From Clostridium acetireducens DSM 10703 (GTDB lineage: Bacteria; Bacillota; Clostridia; Clostridiales; Clostridiaceae), in assembly GCF_001758365.1 (NCBI RefSeq), contig NZ_LZFO01000018.1:1-42182 (forward strand): a stretch of 42,182 nucleotides of DNA, read 5' to 3'. This document shows positions 34,090 through 42,182 of the stretch, one piece after another (within the stretch, counting starts at the first letter, position 1; the number at the start of each line of letters is the position of its first letter). A program made the translations under genes and the position numbers. Under the pieces are notes generated by a model that made no database searches, was not told the origin of the DNA, and was given only the letters and a program-made list of their open reading frames with translations.

Positions 34090-34854
34090 ATGGAAAACAT
34101 TATATATACAAATAATTTAACAAAGAGATATAAGAAGTTTACTGCTGTAAATAATGTATCTTTGCACATTCGTAAGGGTACTATATATGGGTTTCTTGGT
34201 CCAAATGGAGCAGGAAAATCTACTACAATGAAAATGCTACTAGGATTGACAAATCCAACCTCTGGGGATTTTGTTATTGATGGTAAAAAGTTTCCTCGTG
34301 ATAGTATAGATATTCTAAAAGAAATAGGTTCTTTTATAGAGTCACCCTCTTATTATAGCAATTTAACTGGCAGGGAAAATTTAGATATAATTCGTTGTAT
34401 TTTAGAGCTTCCAGCTAACACAATAGATGCCGCATTAGAATTGGTGGGATTATCTGAATTCGGAGATCGTCTTGTTAAGAAATATTCCCTTGGTATGAAA
34501 CAGCGTCTTGGAATTGCTTCTGCATTGATTGGTAAGCCTCCAATTTTAATTTTAGATGAACCAACCAACGGACTTGATCCATCAGGAATCCATGAAATTA
34601 GAAATTTAATTAAATCTCTTCCTGAAATTTATGATTGCACTATATTAATTTCTTCCCATATGTTGTCCGAAATTGAGCTTATGGCAGATGACATTGGAAT
34701 TTTAAATCACGGGAATATGTTATTTGAAGGTAGTATGAATGACTTGCGTAAATCAGCCAAACAAAATGGTTTTGCTACAGATAATTTGGAAGATATGTTC
34801 CTTTCTATGATTGAAAAAGATAATGCTAACAGAAAACAGAGGGCAAAACTATGA
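34090..34854 (+). CDS. ABC transporter ATPase, lantibiotic-immunity (LanF/CprA) type
   Basis: A 254-aa ATPase. Walker A GPNGAGKST, Q loop SFIESPS, signature YSLGMKQRLG, Walker B ILILDEPTNGLDP, and switch His in ISSHMLSE are all intact. The E-loop-like SFIESP after Walker A is typical of the lantibiotic/bacitracin group. AAAGGAG with eight-base spacing sets ATG 34090; ATG 34048 lies in the promoter. It overlaps the next gene by ATGA. It powers the two permeases that remove peptide antibiotics from the membrane. CGT/CGC arginine codons are frequent here, unlike the neighbouring genes. Confidence 0.92.
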   Translation: MENIIYTNNLTKRYKKFTAVNNVSLHIRKGTIYGFLGPNGAGKSTTMKMLLGLTNPTSGDFVIDGKKFPRDSIDILKEIGSFIESPSYYSNLTGRENLDIIRCILELPANTIDAALELVGLSEFGDRLVKKYSLGMKQRLGIASALIGKPPILILDEPTNGLDPSGIHEIRNLIKSLPEIYDCTILISSHMLSEIELMADDIGILNHGNMLFEGSMNDLRKSAKQNGFATDNLEDMFLSMIEKDNANRKQRAKL

Positions 34855-35576
34855 GAACATTATTAATAGAGTTAAAAAAGTGTAGACGATCTGGTGTTAT
34901 TTTAACTATGTTATCTGTAGGTATTTTAGGAGCTTTATACGCATTTATCAATTTTATTATACGTAAAAATAGCTTGTTGTCATTACCATTACCCCCAATG
35001 GTAATTTTAATGACTCAGCTTTACGGAATGATTATGGTTTTAAACTTATTTGCTATTGTTGTTGCAACTTGTATGATTTACAATATCGAGCATAATGGTG
35101 ATGCATTGAAAAAGATGTATATGTTACCTGTGAAAGTAACTGGTATTTATTTATGGAAGTTTATTATTATGTTGGTGCTCTTAGCAATTTGTATTGTAAT
35201 ACAAAATATCGCTTTAGCTTGTATTGGATCAACTATGTTACCAAGTGGGGAGTTTGAATTATATACACTTATAAAGTTTACTATGTATTCTTTTTTAACT
35301 TCATTACCAGTAATGGCTTTAATGCTTTTAGTATCATCTCGTTTTGAAAATATGTGGATAACATTAGGTATAGGTGTGGCTGGATTTTTTAGTGGTATGA
35401 TAATGGCTTTTGGAAACAGTAAATTGTTTTTGAGTAATCCATTTGTATTGATTATGAAACCTGCTTTTTCTCCAACTGTTTCTTTAGATTATACAATTAT
35501 TACAATGTCTATTATTGAAACCATTATTTTTCTTGTAATAGGACTATGGTTAATTAAACATGTCCGCTATGAATAG
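34851..35576 (+). CDS. ABC permease, lantibiotic-immunity (LanE/MutE) type
   Basis: A 241-aa membrane protein with six hydrophobic segments, beginning MRTLLIELKKCRRSG, and the family-like NIEHNGDALKKMYMLPVK cytoplasmic loop. It is paired with the following permease as in LanE-LanG. The start overlaps the ATPase stop (ATGA), giving translational coupling. Confidence 0.85.
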   Translation: MRTLLIELKKCRRSGVILTMLSVGILGALYAFINFIIRKNSLLSLPLPPMVILMTQLYGMIMVLNLFAIVVATCMIYNIEHNGDALKKMYMLPVKVTGIYLWKFIIMLVLLAICIVIQNIALACIGSTMLPSGEFELYTLIKFTMYSFLTSLPVMALMLLVSSRFENMWITLGIGVAGFFSGMIMAFGNSKLFLSNPFVLIMKPAFSPTVSLDYTIITMSIIETIIFLVIGLWLIKHVRYE

Positions 35577-35588
35577 GGAGGTGTAAAT

Positions 35589-36353
35589 ATGAGTTTTATT
35601 GATATGGTGAAGATTGAATTTAAAAAGGTTAAACGCTCTTTTATTTTACCTTTAATTTTTATTCCGCCGTTATTAGTGGTGATTTCTGGAGTTTCAAATT
35701 TGAGTATGTATTTCACACCTGAATATAAGGGAGCATGGGCTGCTATGTTTGTGCAAAGTGGATTGTTGTTTGGATATTATTTATTACCTTTTAGTATGGT
35801 TGTTACATGTGTTATGATTTCAGGACGTGAAACAAAGAATAATGGAATATTAAAAATGTTGGCATTGCCCATTAGTCGCAAAAAAATGGCTGTGGCAAAG
35901 TGGGTTGTATTACTGATATTTATTGTTTTAGAAATTACAATATTCTTTATTTCATTTGTAGTAGCTGGATGGGTTGCAACAAAAACAAAAGGTATTTCTG
36001 AAACATTACCTGTTTTGTATGTACTAAAGTGGAGTATATATTTATTTTTATCATCTATTCCTGCTGCTTCTTTAATGTGGATGATAACTGTATTCTTTGA
36101 AAAACCAATTATCACAATAGGGTTAAACATGTTGTTAGTTATTCCAGCAGTTTTTGTTGCATCTACACCAGCATGGGTGGCTTATCCATACTGTTATAGT
36201 GGTAGATTAGTAACCTCTGAACTTCACCGAGTATCTATGGGGGTAGATAAAATGCCTTTTGATTTATTTCCATTGATACCTTGTGCAATTGCTATTTTGA
36301 TATTATCAATATTTATATCAGCAGTTTCTTTTGGAAAAAAAGAGATGAAGTAG
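35589..36353 (+). CDS. ABC permease, lantibiotic-immunity (LanG/MutG) type
   Basis: A 254-aa membrane protein with six hydrophobic segments, a conserved SFIDMVKIEFKKVKRS start and the loop ISGRETKNNGILKMLALPISRKK. GGGAGG lies just upstream of the ATG, 12 bp after the preceding stop. It is the last gene of the ABC operon. Confidence 0.85.
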   Translation: MSFIDMVKIEFKKVKRSFILPLIFIPPLLVVISGVSNLSMYFTPEYKGAWAAMFVQSGLLFGYYLLPFSMVVTCVMISGRETKNNGILKMLALPISRKKMAVAKWVVLLIFIVLEITIFFISFVVAGWVATKTKGISETLPVLYVLKWSIYLFLSSIPAASLMWMITVFFEKPIITIGLNMLLVIPAVFVASTPAWVAYPYCYSGRLVTSELHRVSMGVDKMPFDLFPLIPCAIAILILSIFISAVSFGKKEMK

Positions 36354-36419
36354 TAATGGTAATACCTTGTATGAAAGTAATTTTATAAAGTTAGGAAATT
36401 TTTAAATTATATATTTAAG

Positions 36420-36435
36420 AATAACTAGGTAGTAT
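36420..36435. repeat. Right 16-bp direct repeat flanking the module
   Basis: An exact copy of 31769-31784, lacking the complementary half that makes the left copy a hairpin. Confidence 0.6.
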
Positions 36436-36442
36436 TATTCTA

Positions 36443-36508
36443 ATTATATGCTCCCTTTATAATAACAGTTTTATTATTTCAACTGTCACTATAAAGGGAG
36501 CATATAAT
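36443..36508. terminator. Long hairpin after the ABC operon
   Basis: A 19-bp perfect stem, 36443-36461 (ATTATATGCTCCCTTTATA) with 36490-36508, plus an inner ACAGTT/AACTGT helix. It lacks a strong U-run; probably a terminator or processing structure. Confidence 0.6.
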
Positions 36509-36615
36509 AATCATAAGAAAAATTATTTTATTGACAATAATAATAAATTAATGTACAATACTTAAAACAAAGGGTAGTTTTTAGTAGGATGGTAGTATTT
36601 GTGGTAAATTAAATA

Positions 36616-36668
36616 TTGACTTGTAGGATAGTAGTATGGTAGAATAGATAACTCATAAAAAAGTTATC
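36616..36668 (+). promoter_or_regulatory. Promoter and dyad upstream of the antiporter gene
   Basis: TTGACT (36616-36621), an 18-bp spacer and TAGAAT (36640-36645) with an extended -10 TGG. Immediately downstream the dyad AGATAACT..AGTTATCT (about 36646-36670) could be an operator or a 5' hairpin. A 5' leader of about 150 nt follows with no recognised riboswitch. Confidence 0.65.
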
Positions 36669-36815
36669 TAGTGTGTTTATGTTATATATTAGTATAAGGC
36701 AGATAAAGCTTATACTTTAATTGGTTTAAATAAATTTACTTTTAGTACAAGTCTATCATTCATAAATTTCATTCTACAAAAGATTACTAATTCTAAAATG
36801 TGGGAGGATGATTTT

Positions 36816-38231
36816 ATGAATAATCAGAAAAAATCAAATCTATTTTTAGCGTTATTACCTATAATTTCTTTGATTATCATGGCTTTAGCATCAGCAGTAA
36901 AATGGAAGGCAGGAATGAATGTTCCACTTATATGTTCTATAGTTGTAAGTTGTTTTGTAGGAAAATACTTAGGTGTATCTTACAGTGATATGGAAAAAGG
37001 ACTTATAAAAGGTGCTTCTAGAGCAATGCCTGCAGTATTTGTTCTTATGGTAGTAGGAACAATTATTGGCTTATTTATAGCAAGTGGAATTATACCAACA
37101 TTAACTTACTATGGATTAACTATTATAACGCCTAAATTATTTATACCATCAGCAGCATTGGTAACAGCTATAATAGCCACTGCTACAGGTACTTCTTTTA
37201 ATTCCATAGCAACAATTGGACTTGCATTAATGGTAGTTGGAACTACTATGGGGTTTCCAGCTCCTATAGTTGCTGGAGCGGTTCTTTCAGGAGCATACTT
37301 TGGAGATAAAGTATCCCCATTATCAGATACTACAACTGTAGCGTCGTCTATGTCTGGATGTAACATATTTGAACATGTTTTTCATATGATGGCTAGTTCA
37401 TTAGTAGCACTAGGCATTTCTATAGCAATTTATTATTTCATAGGCATAAACTATATTTCAAGTGTTAGTACAAATTGGGATACAATAAGAGGATTATCAA
37501 ATGGATTAATAAATAACTTTAATATAAATCCTATTTTGATGTTAATACCTTTATTAAGCGTAGTTTGTGCTGTAAAGAAAATGCCAACTATTCCTTCTCT
37601 TTTAGGTATATCAGTTCTTAGTGGTGTAAGTGCTGTTTTATTTCAAAATATTCCTATAACTAAGTTGTTTAAGATTGCAACTTGTGGTTATAAGAGTAAT
37701 ACAGGAATAAAAATGTTAGATAGTCTCTTATCAAGAGGTGGAATTGAAGCTATGGGTGGAACTATAATACTACTTATTATGGCTTCTGCACTAGGAGGAA
37801 TATTAGAAGAAATAGGTTCATTAGAAACAATTTTAAATGCTATAAAGAAAGTAGTTCATTCTAATAGAGGAATAATAATGTCTGCTATGTTTAGTGGATT
37901 ATTTATAAGTTTTGCTACTGGAGCACAAATTTTAGCTATAATGATACCAGCAAGAATGTTTTCACCAGTATTTGCAGAAAGAGGACTGCATGCTAAAAAT
38001 TTATCAAGAATAGTCGAAACAGTTGGAACAGTTGGAATAATACTGGTTCCTTGGAGTGTTCATGCTATATTTGCATCAAGTATTTTAGGGGTAGATCCTT
38101 TGAAATTCATACCATTTGTATTATTTGCATTTATAGATATTTTTATAAATATAGTACTAGGAATTACAGGATTTAATATAGCTAAAGTAAATGTAGAGCA
38201 ACAAGAAAAGGTAGCAACACAGGCTATATGA
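36816..38231 (+). CDS. NhaC-family Na+/H+ (or Na+/carboxylate) antiporter
   Basis: A 471-aa polytopic protein, about 12 helices. The NhaC-family block GTSFNSIATIGLALM is followed by GAYFGDKVSPLSDTTTVAS. Members exchange Na+ for protons, or Na+-lactate for malate-H+. GGGAGG lies in front of ATG 36816; an ATG at 36798 has no ribosome site. It is followed 39 bp later by a metallo-beta-lactamase-fold gene, probably cotranscribed. The solute cannot be deduced. Confidence 0.85.
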   Translation: MNNQKKSNLFLALLPIISLIIMALASAVKWKAGMNVPLICSIVVSCFVGKYLGVSYSDMEKGLIKGASRAMPAVFVLMVVGTIIGLFIASGIIPTLTYYGLTIITPKLFIPSAALVTAIIATATGTSFNSIATIGLALMVVGTTMGFPAPIVAGAVLSGAYFGDKVSPLSDTTTVASSMSGCNIFEHVFHMMASSLVALGISIAIYYFIGINYISSVSTNWDTIRGLSNGLINNFNINPILMLIPLLSVVCAVKKMPTIPSLLGISVLSGVSAVLFQNIPITKLFKIATCGYKSNTGIKMLDSLLSRGGIEAMGGTIILLIMASALGGILEEIGSLETILNAIKKVVHSNRGIIMSAMFSGLFISFATGAQILAIMIPARMFSPVFAERGLHAKNLSRIVETVGTVGIILVPWSVHAIFASSILGVDPLKFIPFVLFAFIDIFINIVLGITGFNIAKVNVEQQEKVATQAI

Positions 38232-38270
38232 GTTTAATATATAAATTTTATATAATTGGAGGAAGTAAAC

Positions 38271-39149
38271 ATGAATAATGAAACTAAATTAGTTTTACTT
38301 GGAACAGGAACTCCTAATGCTGATCCAGATCGTTCAGGAGCTTCAGTGGCAATAGTTGTAGGAGATAATGCTTATATTGTAGATTTTGGACCAGGAGTTG
38401 TAAGACAAGCAGCTAAGGCATATAGAAAAGGAATTTCTGCTCTCATAGCTAAAAATTTAAAGATTGCTTTTTTAACGCATTTACACTCTGATCATACTAC
38501 AGGATATCCAGATCTTATATTTACTCCATGGGTATTGGAGAGAGAAGAGCCTTTAAAAGTTTTTGGACCTAAAGGACTTAAAGAAATGACTAATCATATA
38601 TTAGCTGCTTATAAAAGAGATATAGATGAAAGAATTTATGGATTAGAGCCTGCCAATAAAAGTGGATGGCAAGTTGATGTAACAGAAATAGAAACTGGAG
38701 TTGTATTTAAAGATGAAAAGGTAACTGTGGAAGCATTTTTGGTGAAACATGGATCCTTTGAGGCTTATACATATAAGTTTCATACACCAGATAAGACAAT
38801 AGTTATATCTGGAGACACTGCTCCTTTAGATATTATGGTAGATATAGCAAAGGATTGTGATATTTTAGTTCACGAAGCATACTATTATAAAGGATTTCAA
38901 TCTAGAACAGAGGAGTGGAAAAAGTATCATAGTTCAGTTCATACATCTTCTTATGAATTAGGAGAAATAGCTGAAAAGGCTAAACCTAAATTATTGGTTT
39001 TATATCATCAACTTTACATGATGAATATGCAAAGTGAAGATGAAAATTTATTGAAAGAAATAGATTTAAGGGATAAGAAATTAGTAGAGGAAGTTAAAAG
39101 TAAATTTTCAGGTAATGTAGTATCAGGTAAAGATTTAGATGTATTTTAA
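38271..39149 (+). CDS. Metallo-beta-lactamase-fold hydrolase
   Basis: A 292-aa MBL-fold enzyme of the RNase Z/arylsulfatase-like group. It has LLGTGTPN at the N terminus, the zinc motif FLTHLHSDHTTGYPDL, later ligands in VKHG, ISGDTAP (Asp bridging) and a final VLYHQ. These are the expected metal ligands. GGAGG with ATG 38271 defines the start. Linkage to the antiporter suggests the two act on one metabolite, but this is inference. Confidence 0.85.
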   Translation: MNNETKLVLLGTGTPNADPDRSGASVAIVVGDNAYIVDFGPGVVRQAAKAYRKGISALIAKNLKIAFLTHLHSDHTTGYPDLIFTPWVLEREEPLKVFGPKGLKEMTNHILAAYKRDIDERIYGLEPANKSGWQVDVTEIETGVVFKDEKVTVEAFLVKHGSFEAYTYKFHTPDKTIVISGDTAPLDIMVDIAKDCDILVHEAYYYKGFQSRTEEWKKYHSSVHTSSYELGEIAEKAKPKLLVLYHQLYMMNMQSEDENLLKEIDLRDKKLVEEVKSKFSGNVVSGKDLDVF

Positions 39150-39160
39150 TATAATGCAAT

Positions 39161-39213
39161 AAAGATTTAAGCCCTTGATATATTTAATTATATTCTAGGG
39201 CTTAAGAATCTTT
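39161..39213 (+). terminator. Terminator after the MBL gene
   Basis: AAAGATT-TAAGCCCT (39161-39175) pairs with AGGGCTTA-ag-AATCTTT (39197-39213) and a short T run. Two further hairpins follow: TTAACAC/GTGTTAA (39214-39233) and CGTAGAT/ATCTACG (39240-39271). Confidence 0.7.
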
Positions 39214-39327
39214 TTAACACATCTGCGTGTTAATTTACCCGTAGATTGGTGTTTTTTTATACTATATCTACGATTCTACATTGATAAATATGGGATATTA
39301 TTTGTCCATAATATAGAATAAATAACT

Positions 39328-39356
39328 TTGACGTATGTGAAAATAATTGATACAAT
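39328..39356 (+). promoter_or_regulatory. Promoter of the ABC importer operon
   Basis: TTGACG (39328-39333), a 17-bp spacer and TACAAT (39351-39356). The leader of about 115 nt holds a small hairpin (GAATTAAT..ATTAATTC, about 39384-39420) and no recognisable TPP, SAM or T-box element. Confidence 0.75.
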
Positions 39357-39476
39357 AGTGATGTAAAAAAATGGTGAGAAAACGGAATTAATGTGGATAA
39401 TGTATTTAAGTTATTAATTCAGTGTAAATTTAAATGATTTTAAAATTCGTCCTAATACAAGGAGGATTTAATTTAT

Positions 39477-40244
39477 ATGATATGTAAACTAAAAGGATCT
39501 ATTCCTATAATATTAATATTTGTTTTGTGGTATTTAGGAGGAGTATACAATTGGTGGAGTGCTTATATATTGCCACCGCCTAAAGTAGTAGTAGTAAGTG
39601 CTTATAATCTTATTTTAAGTGGAGTTCTATTTAAACATATATATGATAGTTTAGTAAGAATATTGTGGGGATTTTTTATAACTTTAATTTTAGCAATTCC
39701 ATTAGGCATATTGTTTGGAATAAATAAAAAAATATATGAATATTTTGAACCTATTTTAGAATTTATAAGACATACTCCACCTTTAGCTTTAATACCTATG
39801 CTTATTTTATGGTTTGGAATAGGAGAGAAATCTAAAGTTATAATAATTATATTAGCTTCATTTTTTCCAGTACTTTTAAATACTATGGAAGGTGTGGAAA
39901 GCTGTGATAATAAGCTAATAGAAGTGGGAAAAATTTTTAATCTTTCTACAATACAGGTGTTTTTTAAAATAATTATACCATCAGCTCTTCCTAATATACT
40001 TTTAGGAATGAAACTTGGCATAGGATATAGCTGGAGAGCTATAATAGGAGCTGAAATGGTGGCAGCTTCTTCAGGATTAGGATATTTAATTTTAGATGGA
40101 CAGCAGCTTTCAAGATCAGATGTAGTTATGGTAGGAATATTGTTTATAGGATTCCTTGGAATTATAACAGATGCTTTATTTTCTTTTTTTATTAAAAAAA
40201 TAGATATTTGTAATGTAGAGGTATATAAGGATGAAAGGATATAA
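39477..40244 (+). CDS. ABC importer permease, SsuC/TauC type
   Basis: A 255-aa inner-membrane permease with about six helices. The EAA-like loop contacting the ATPase is visible around VGKIFNLSTIQVFFKIIIPSALPNI. The conserved segment FIRHTPPLALIPMLILWFGIG is typical of the nitrate/sulfonate/taurine permease family. AAGGAGG precedes the ATG by eleven bases. It overlaps the ATPase gene by 14 bp. Confidence 0.9.
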   Translation: MICKLKGSIPIILIFVLWYLGGVYNWWSAYILPPPKVVVVSAYNLILSGVLFKHIYDSLVRILWGFFITLILAIPLGILFGINKKIYEYFEPILEFIRHTPPLALIPMLILWFGIGEKSKVIIIILASFFPVLLNTMEGVESCDNKLIEVGKIFNLSTIQVFFKIIIPSALPNILLGMKLGIGYSWRAIIGAEMVAASSGLGYLILDGQQLSRSDVVMVGILFIGFLGIITDALFSFFIKKIDICNVEVYKDERI

Positions 40245-40956
40245 TATAATAAAATTAATAAAAAATTATAATGTAAATGGACAAGTTCATAGGGTTTTAT
40301 ATAATATAAATACAAATATAGAAAGTGATGTTATAACTATAATATTAGGTAGAAGCGGTTGTGGAAAAACAACTTTTTTAAGACTTTTAGCAGACTTAGA
40401 AGAACCTACAGAAGGAAGTATAGTGTTTTATAATAATAATGAAATAGTTAAGCCTAAAATAGGTATGGTATTTCAGGAAAATAGGCTTTTCCCTTGGCTT
40501 ACTGTAAGAGAAAATTTAACCTTTTATTTAAAAAAAAGAAATAGACAATTAGAGGACAAATATTTAAAATTAATGAAACTAGAAAAATTTGCAGATGCCT
40601 ATCCAAAACAACTTTCTGGGGGAATGGCACAAAGAGTATCTATAGCTAGAGCTATTGCTTATGAACCTCATATAATGCTTATGGATGAGCCTTTTGCTTC
40701 TTTGGATTATTTTACTAGATATAAGCTTCAGGAAGAAATTATAAATTTATATACAAAAACAAAAAAAGGAATTATTTTTGTAACTCACAATGTAGACGAA
40801 GCAATTTTATTAGGACATAGAATTATAATTTTGGATAAAGGTAATATTGTAAAAGATTATAAAATTGAATGTGAATATCCAAGGAATGTATCTTCAAATA
40901 ATTTAGCCTATATTAAAGAGGATATTTTAAAAACTCTTTTTATGGAAGATAAATAA
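40231..40956 (+). CDS. ABC importer ATPase, SsuB/TauB type
   Basis: A 241-aa ATPase. Walker A GRSGCGKTT, Q loop VFQENRLFPW (typical of the SsuB/TauB/NrtD group), signature LSGGMAQR, Walker B IMLMDEPFASLD, and switch His in VTHNVDEA. Translationally coupled to the permease. It energises import of the ligand bound by the following lipoprotein. Confidence 0.92.
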   Translation: MKGYNIIKLIKNYNVNGQVHRVLYNINTNIESDVITIILGRSGCGKTTFLRLLADLEEPTEGSIVFYNNNEIVKPKIGMVFQENRLFPWLTVRENLTFYLKKRNRQLEDKYLKLMKLEKFADAYPKQLSGGMAQRVSIARAIAYEPHIMLMDEPFASLDYFTRYKLQEEIINLYTKTKKGIIFVTHNVDEAILLGHRIIILDKGNIVKDYKIECEYPRNVSSNNLAYIKEDILKTLFMEDK

Positions 40957-40975
40957 AAAACAGGAGGGATATAAA

Positions 40976-41947
40976 ATGAAAAAGTTAAAGAAATTATTGG
41001 CTTTAGCATTAGCTGTTTTCATGGGAGGAAGTTTATTAATGGCTTGTGGAAAACAGGAATCTAAACCAGAAGAAAAGAAAGAAAAAACTAGCACAATAAA
41101 TGTAACTTATGTAAAAGCTCCTTTAAATGTACCTTCAATAATTGAAAAGGATAAAAAGAGCTTTGATAAGGAGTTTGAAAAAGACAAAATAAATGTAAAG
41201 TGGCATGAAATAACTGCAGGACCACAACAAACTCAAGCTCTTGCAGCAGGAGAATTACAGTTTCTTCATGCTTTAGGTGGTACTTCTGCTATTTTAGCAG
41301 CATCTAATGGAGTGGATTTAAAAATAATAAATGTATATAGCAGAGCTCCAAAGGCATTTATGATAATTACTAAAAATCCAGATATAAAAACTCCAAAAGA
41401 TATTAAAGGTAAAAAAATTGGAGGACCAAAAGGAACAGTACTTCATCAACTTTTAGTAGGTTCTTTAGAAAAAGAAGGATTAAAGCAAGAAGATGTTGAG
41501 TTTATAAATATGGGAATACCAGAAGCTTTAGCTGCATTAAATGATAAAAGTATAGATGCTGCACTTTTAGCAGGACCAGCAGCATTAAAAGCTATAAAAG
41601 GTGGAGCAAAAGTAGTTACTAATGGTGAAGGAATAGTAGAAGGAACTATAGTAACTGCTGTAAGCGGAAAATTCCTAAAAGAAAATCCAGAATTAGTAGA
41701 AAGATTTAAAAAAGTTAACAATGATACTATAGATTACATAAAAAATAACTTAGATGAAGCTTTAGAAATAGCTTCTAAAGAAGTAGGCTTAACAAAAGAA
41801 GAAACAAAAGAAATGTATTCTTGGTATAATTTTGACACAAAAATAACTGAAAAAGATATAGAAGAATTAAAGAAAACTCAAAGCTTTTTAATGAAAAATA
41901 AACTTCAACAAAAGGAAATAAAAATAGAAGATATAATTGCAAAATAG
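40976..41947 (+). CDS. Substrate-binding lipoprotein of the ABC importer (SsuA/TauA/NMT1-like)
   Basis: A 323-aa extracytoplasmic binding protein. A lipoprotein signal peptide ends at the lipobox LMAC-GKQ (Cys near residue 24). The mature protein has the NMT1/SBP_bac_3-like fold: NVTYVKAPLNVPSI, TQALAAGELQFLHALGGTSAI, a DIKGKKIGGPKGTVLH strand-loop and AALNDKSIDAALLAGPAA. The family binds alkanesulfonates, taurine, nitrate or pyrimidine precursors; no sulfonate monooxygenase gene is adjacent and the operon ends here, so substrate is open. GGAGGG precedes the ATG. Confidence 0.88.
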   Translation: MKKLKKLLALALAVFMGGSLLMACGKQESKPEEKKEKTSTINVTYVKAPLNVPSIIEKDKKSFDKEFEKDKINVKWHEITAGPQQTQALAAGELQFLHALGGTSAILAASNGVDLKIINVYSRAPKAFMIITKNPDIKTPKDIKGKKIGGPKGTVLHQLLVGSLEKEGLKQEDVEFINMGIPEALAALNDKSIDAALLAGPAALKAIKGGAKVVTNGEGIVEGTIVTAVSGKFLKENPELVERFKKVNNDTIDYIKNNLDEALEIASKEVGLTKEETKEMYSWYNFDTKITEKDIEELKKTQSFLMKNKLQQKEIKIEDIIAK

Positions 41948-41971
41948 TTATTGCTATGCTTTAGATTATTG

Positions 41972-42182
41972 AATAAAAAATGCCTAAGATAATTTGCAGA
42001 TATAAAATAATTAAAAATAATCTATATAAAAATAATAAGGCAGCCTCATAAAGAGAGTTTGTAAATAAGTCATTTCATTAAGACACTCTAAGAATAAAAA
42101 ATAAAAAAACTCCTACCCAATTTATGCCCCGTCCTTGGGGCGGAAATTGGCTCATCACGTCCTGTGATGAATTACGGAGTTT
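41972..42182. repeat. Foldback element copy 6, cut by the window end (core 42109-42180, plus orientation)
   Basis: The left arm (beginning about 41972, AAGATAATTTGCAG..) and the complete 72-nt core are present, and the core is the consensus version. The right arm lies beyond the window, so its complementarity (copy-specific GGCAGCCTC predicted to pair with GAGGCTGCC) can be tested directly. Confidence 0.85.

Noticed and set aside
39357-39476. TPP riboswitch for a thiamine-precursor ABC importer
   Set aside because: The leader lacks the conserved TPP-box sequences, so the transporter is left as SsuABC/TauABC type with unknown substrate.
15730-42182. CRISPR array or insertion sequence
   Set aside because: Copies are kilobases apart with genes between them, there are no uniform spacers or cas genes, and no transposase frame lies in or beside any copy.

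Overview
The window is AT-rich Gram-positive DNA (A/T-rich intergenic DNA, AGA-dominated arginine codons, strong AGGAGG ribosome sites, classic TTGACA/TATAAT promoters). The gene content (carAB, Na+/H+ antiporter, HD-GYP, CheX proteins, LysM-CAP protein, HAAS-FtsW protein, WG-repeat protein) fits a chromosomal segment of a Clostridium, most like proteolytic C. botulinum / C. sporogenes. The species is inferred from protein style; no database was searched. No rRNA, tRNA, CRISPR array or recognisable transposase gene was seen.

Layout. 0.1-10.5 kb: carA-carB, an L-2-hydroxyacid (lactate-type) dehydrogenase, a GIY-YIG protein, a secreted LysM-CAP protein (minus), a DUF4434-like glycosidase-like protein, then an arsR / ArsP-type permease / thioredoxin-fold operon under a strong palindromic operator. 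10.5-19.3 kb: cardiolipin synthase (minus), recQ, an HD-GYP protein, an AI-2E-type permease, a small kinase-like protein, an acetate-type transporter and a 54-aa zinc-ribbon protein. 19.36-20.61 kb: a flavodoxin/ferredoxin gene boxed between 40-bp near-perfect inverted repeats. 20.6-30.7 kb: HAAS-FtsW protein with a decapitated padR upstream, WG-repeat protein, isochorismatase-fold hydrolase, two DEAD-box helicases, a receiver-CheX fusion and a CheX protein. 30.7-36.4 kb: HAD hydrolase, then a two-component system divergent from a lantibiotic-immunity-type ABC transporter (cpr/LanFEG-like). 36.8-42 kb: NhaC antiporter plus metallo-beta-lactamase-fold protein, then an SsuABC/TauABC-type importer.

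The most striking unexplained structure is a family of six long foldback elements (about 290-370 bp when complete) scattered between genes from 15.7 kb to the window end. Each has AT-rich inverted arms that differ between copies yet stay almost perfectly complementary within a copy, around an exactly 72-nt, about 51% GC core. The core folds as a three-way junction with two hairpins carrying the same GUCCU (other strand AGGAC) loop, and copies differ by compensatory changes. Four cores point one way and two the other. Copy 4 lies between two divergent promoters, so the family is not simply a set of terminators; copies 2 and 3 contain the 3' ends of neighbouring genes. A different long palindrome with the same plan (25237-25538) joins two convergent genes.

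Other points worth attention: the inverted-repeat-bounded flavoprotein cassette; a two-copy structured leader in front of carA and of the thioredoxin-fold gene; a likely acquired peptide-resistance module bounded by 16-bp direct repeats, with 11-bp-phased regulator half-sites; a kinase-like gene that appears to start at ATT; and several proteins with altered signature residues (LDH specificity loop, HAD motif I, DEGD in a helicase).
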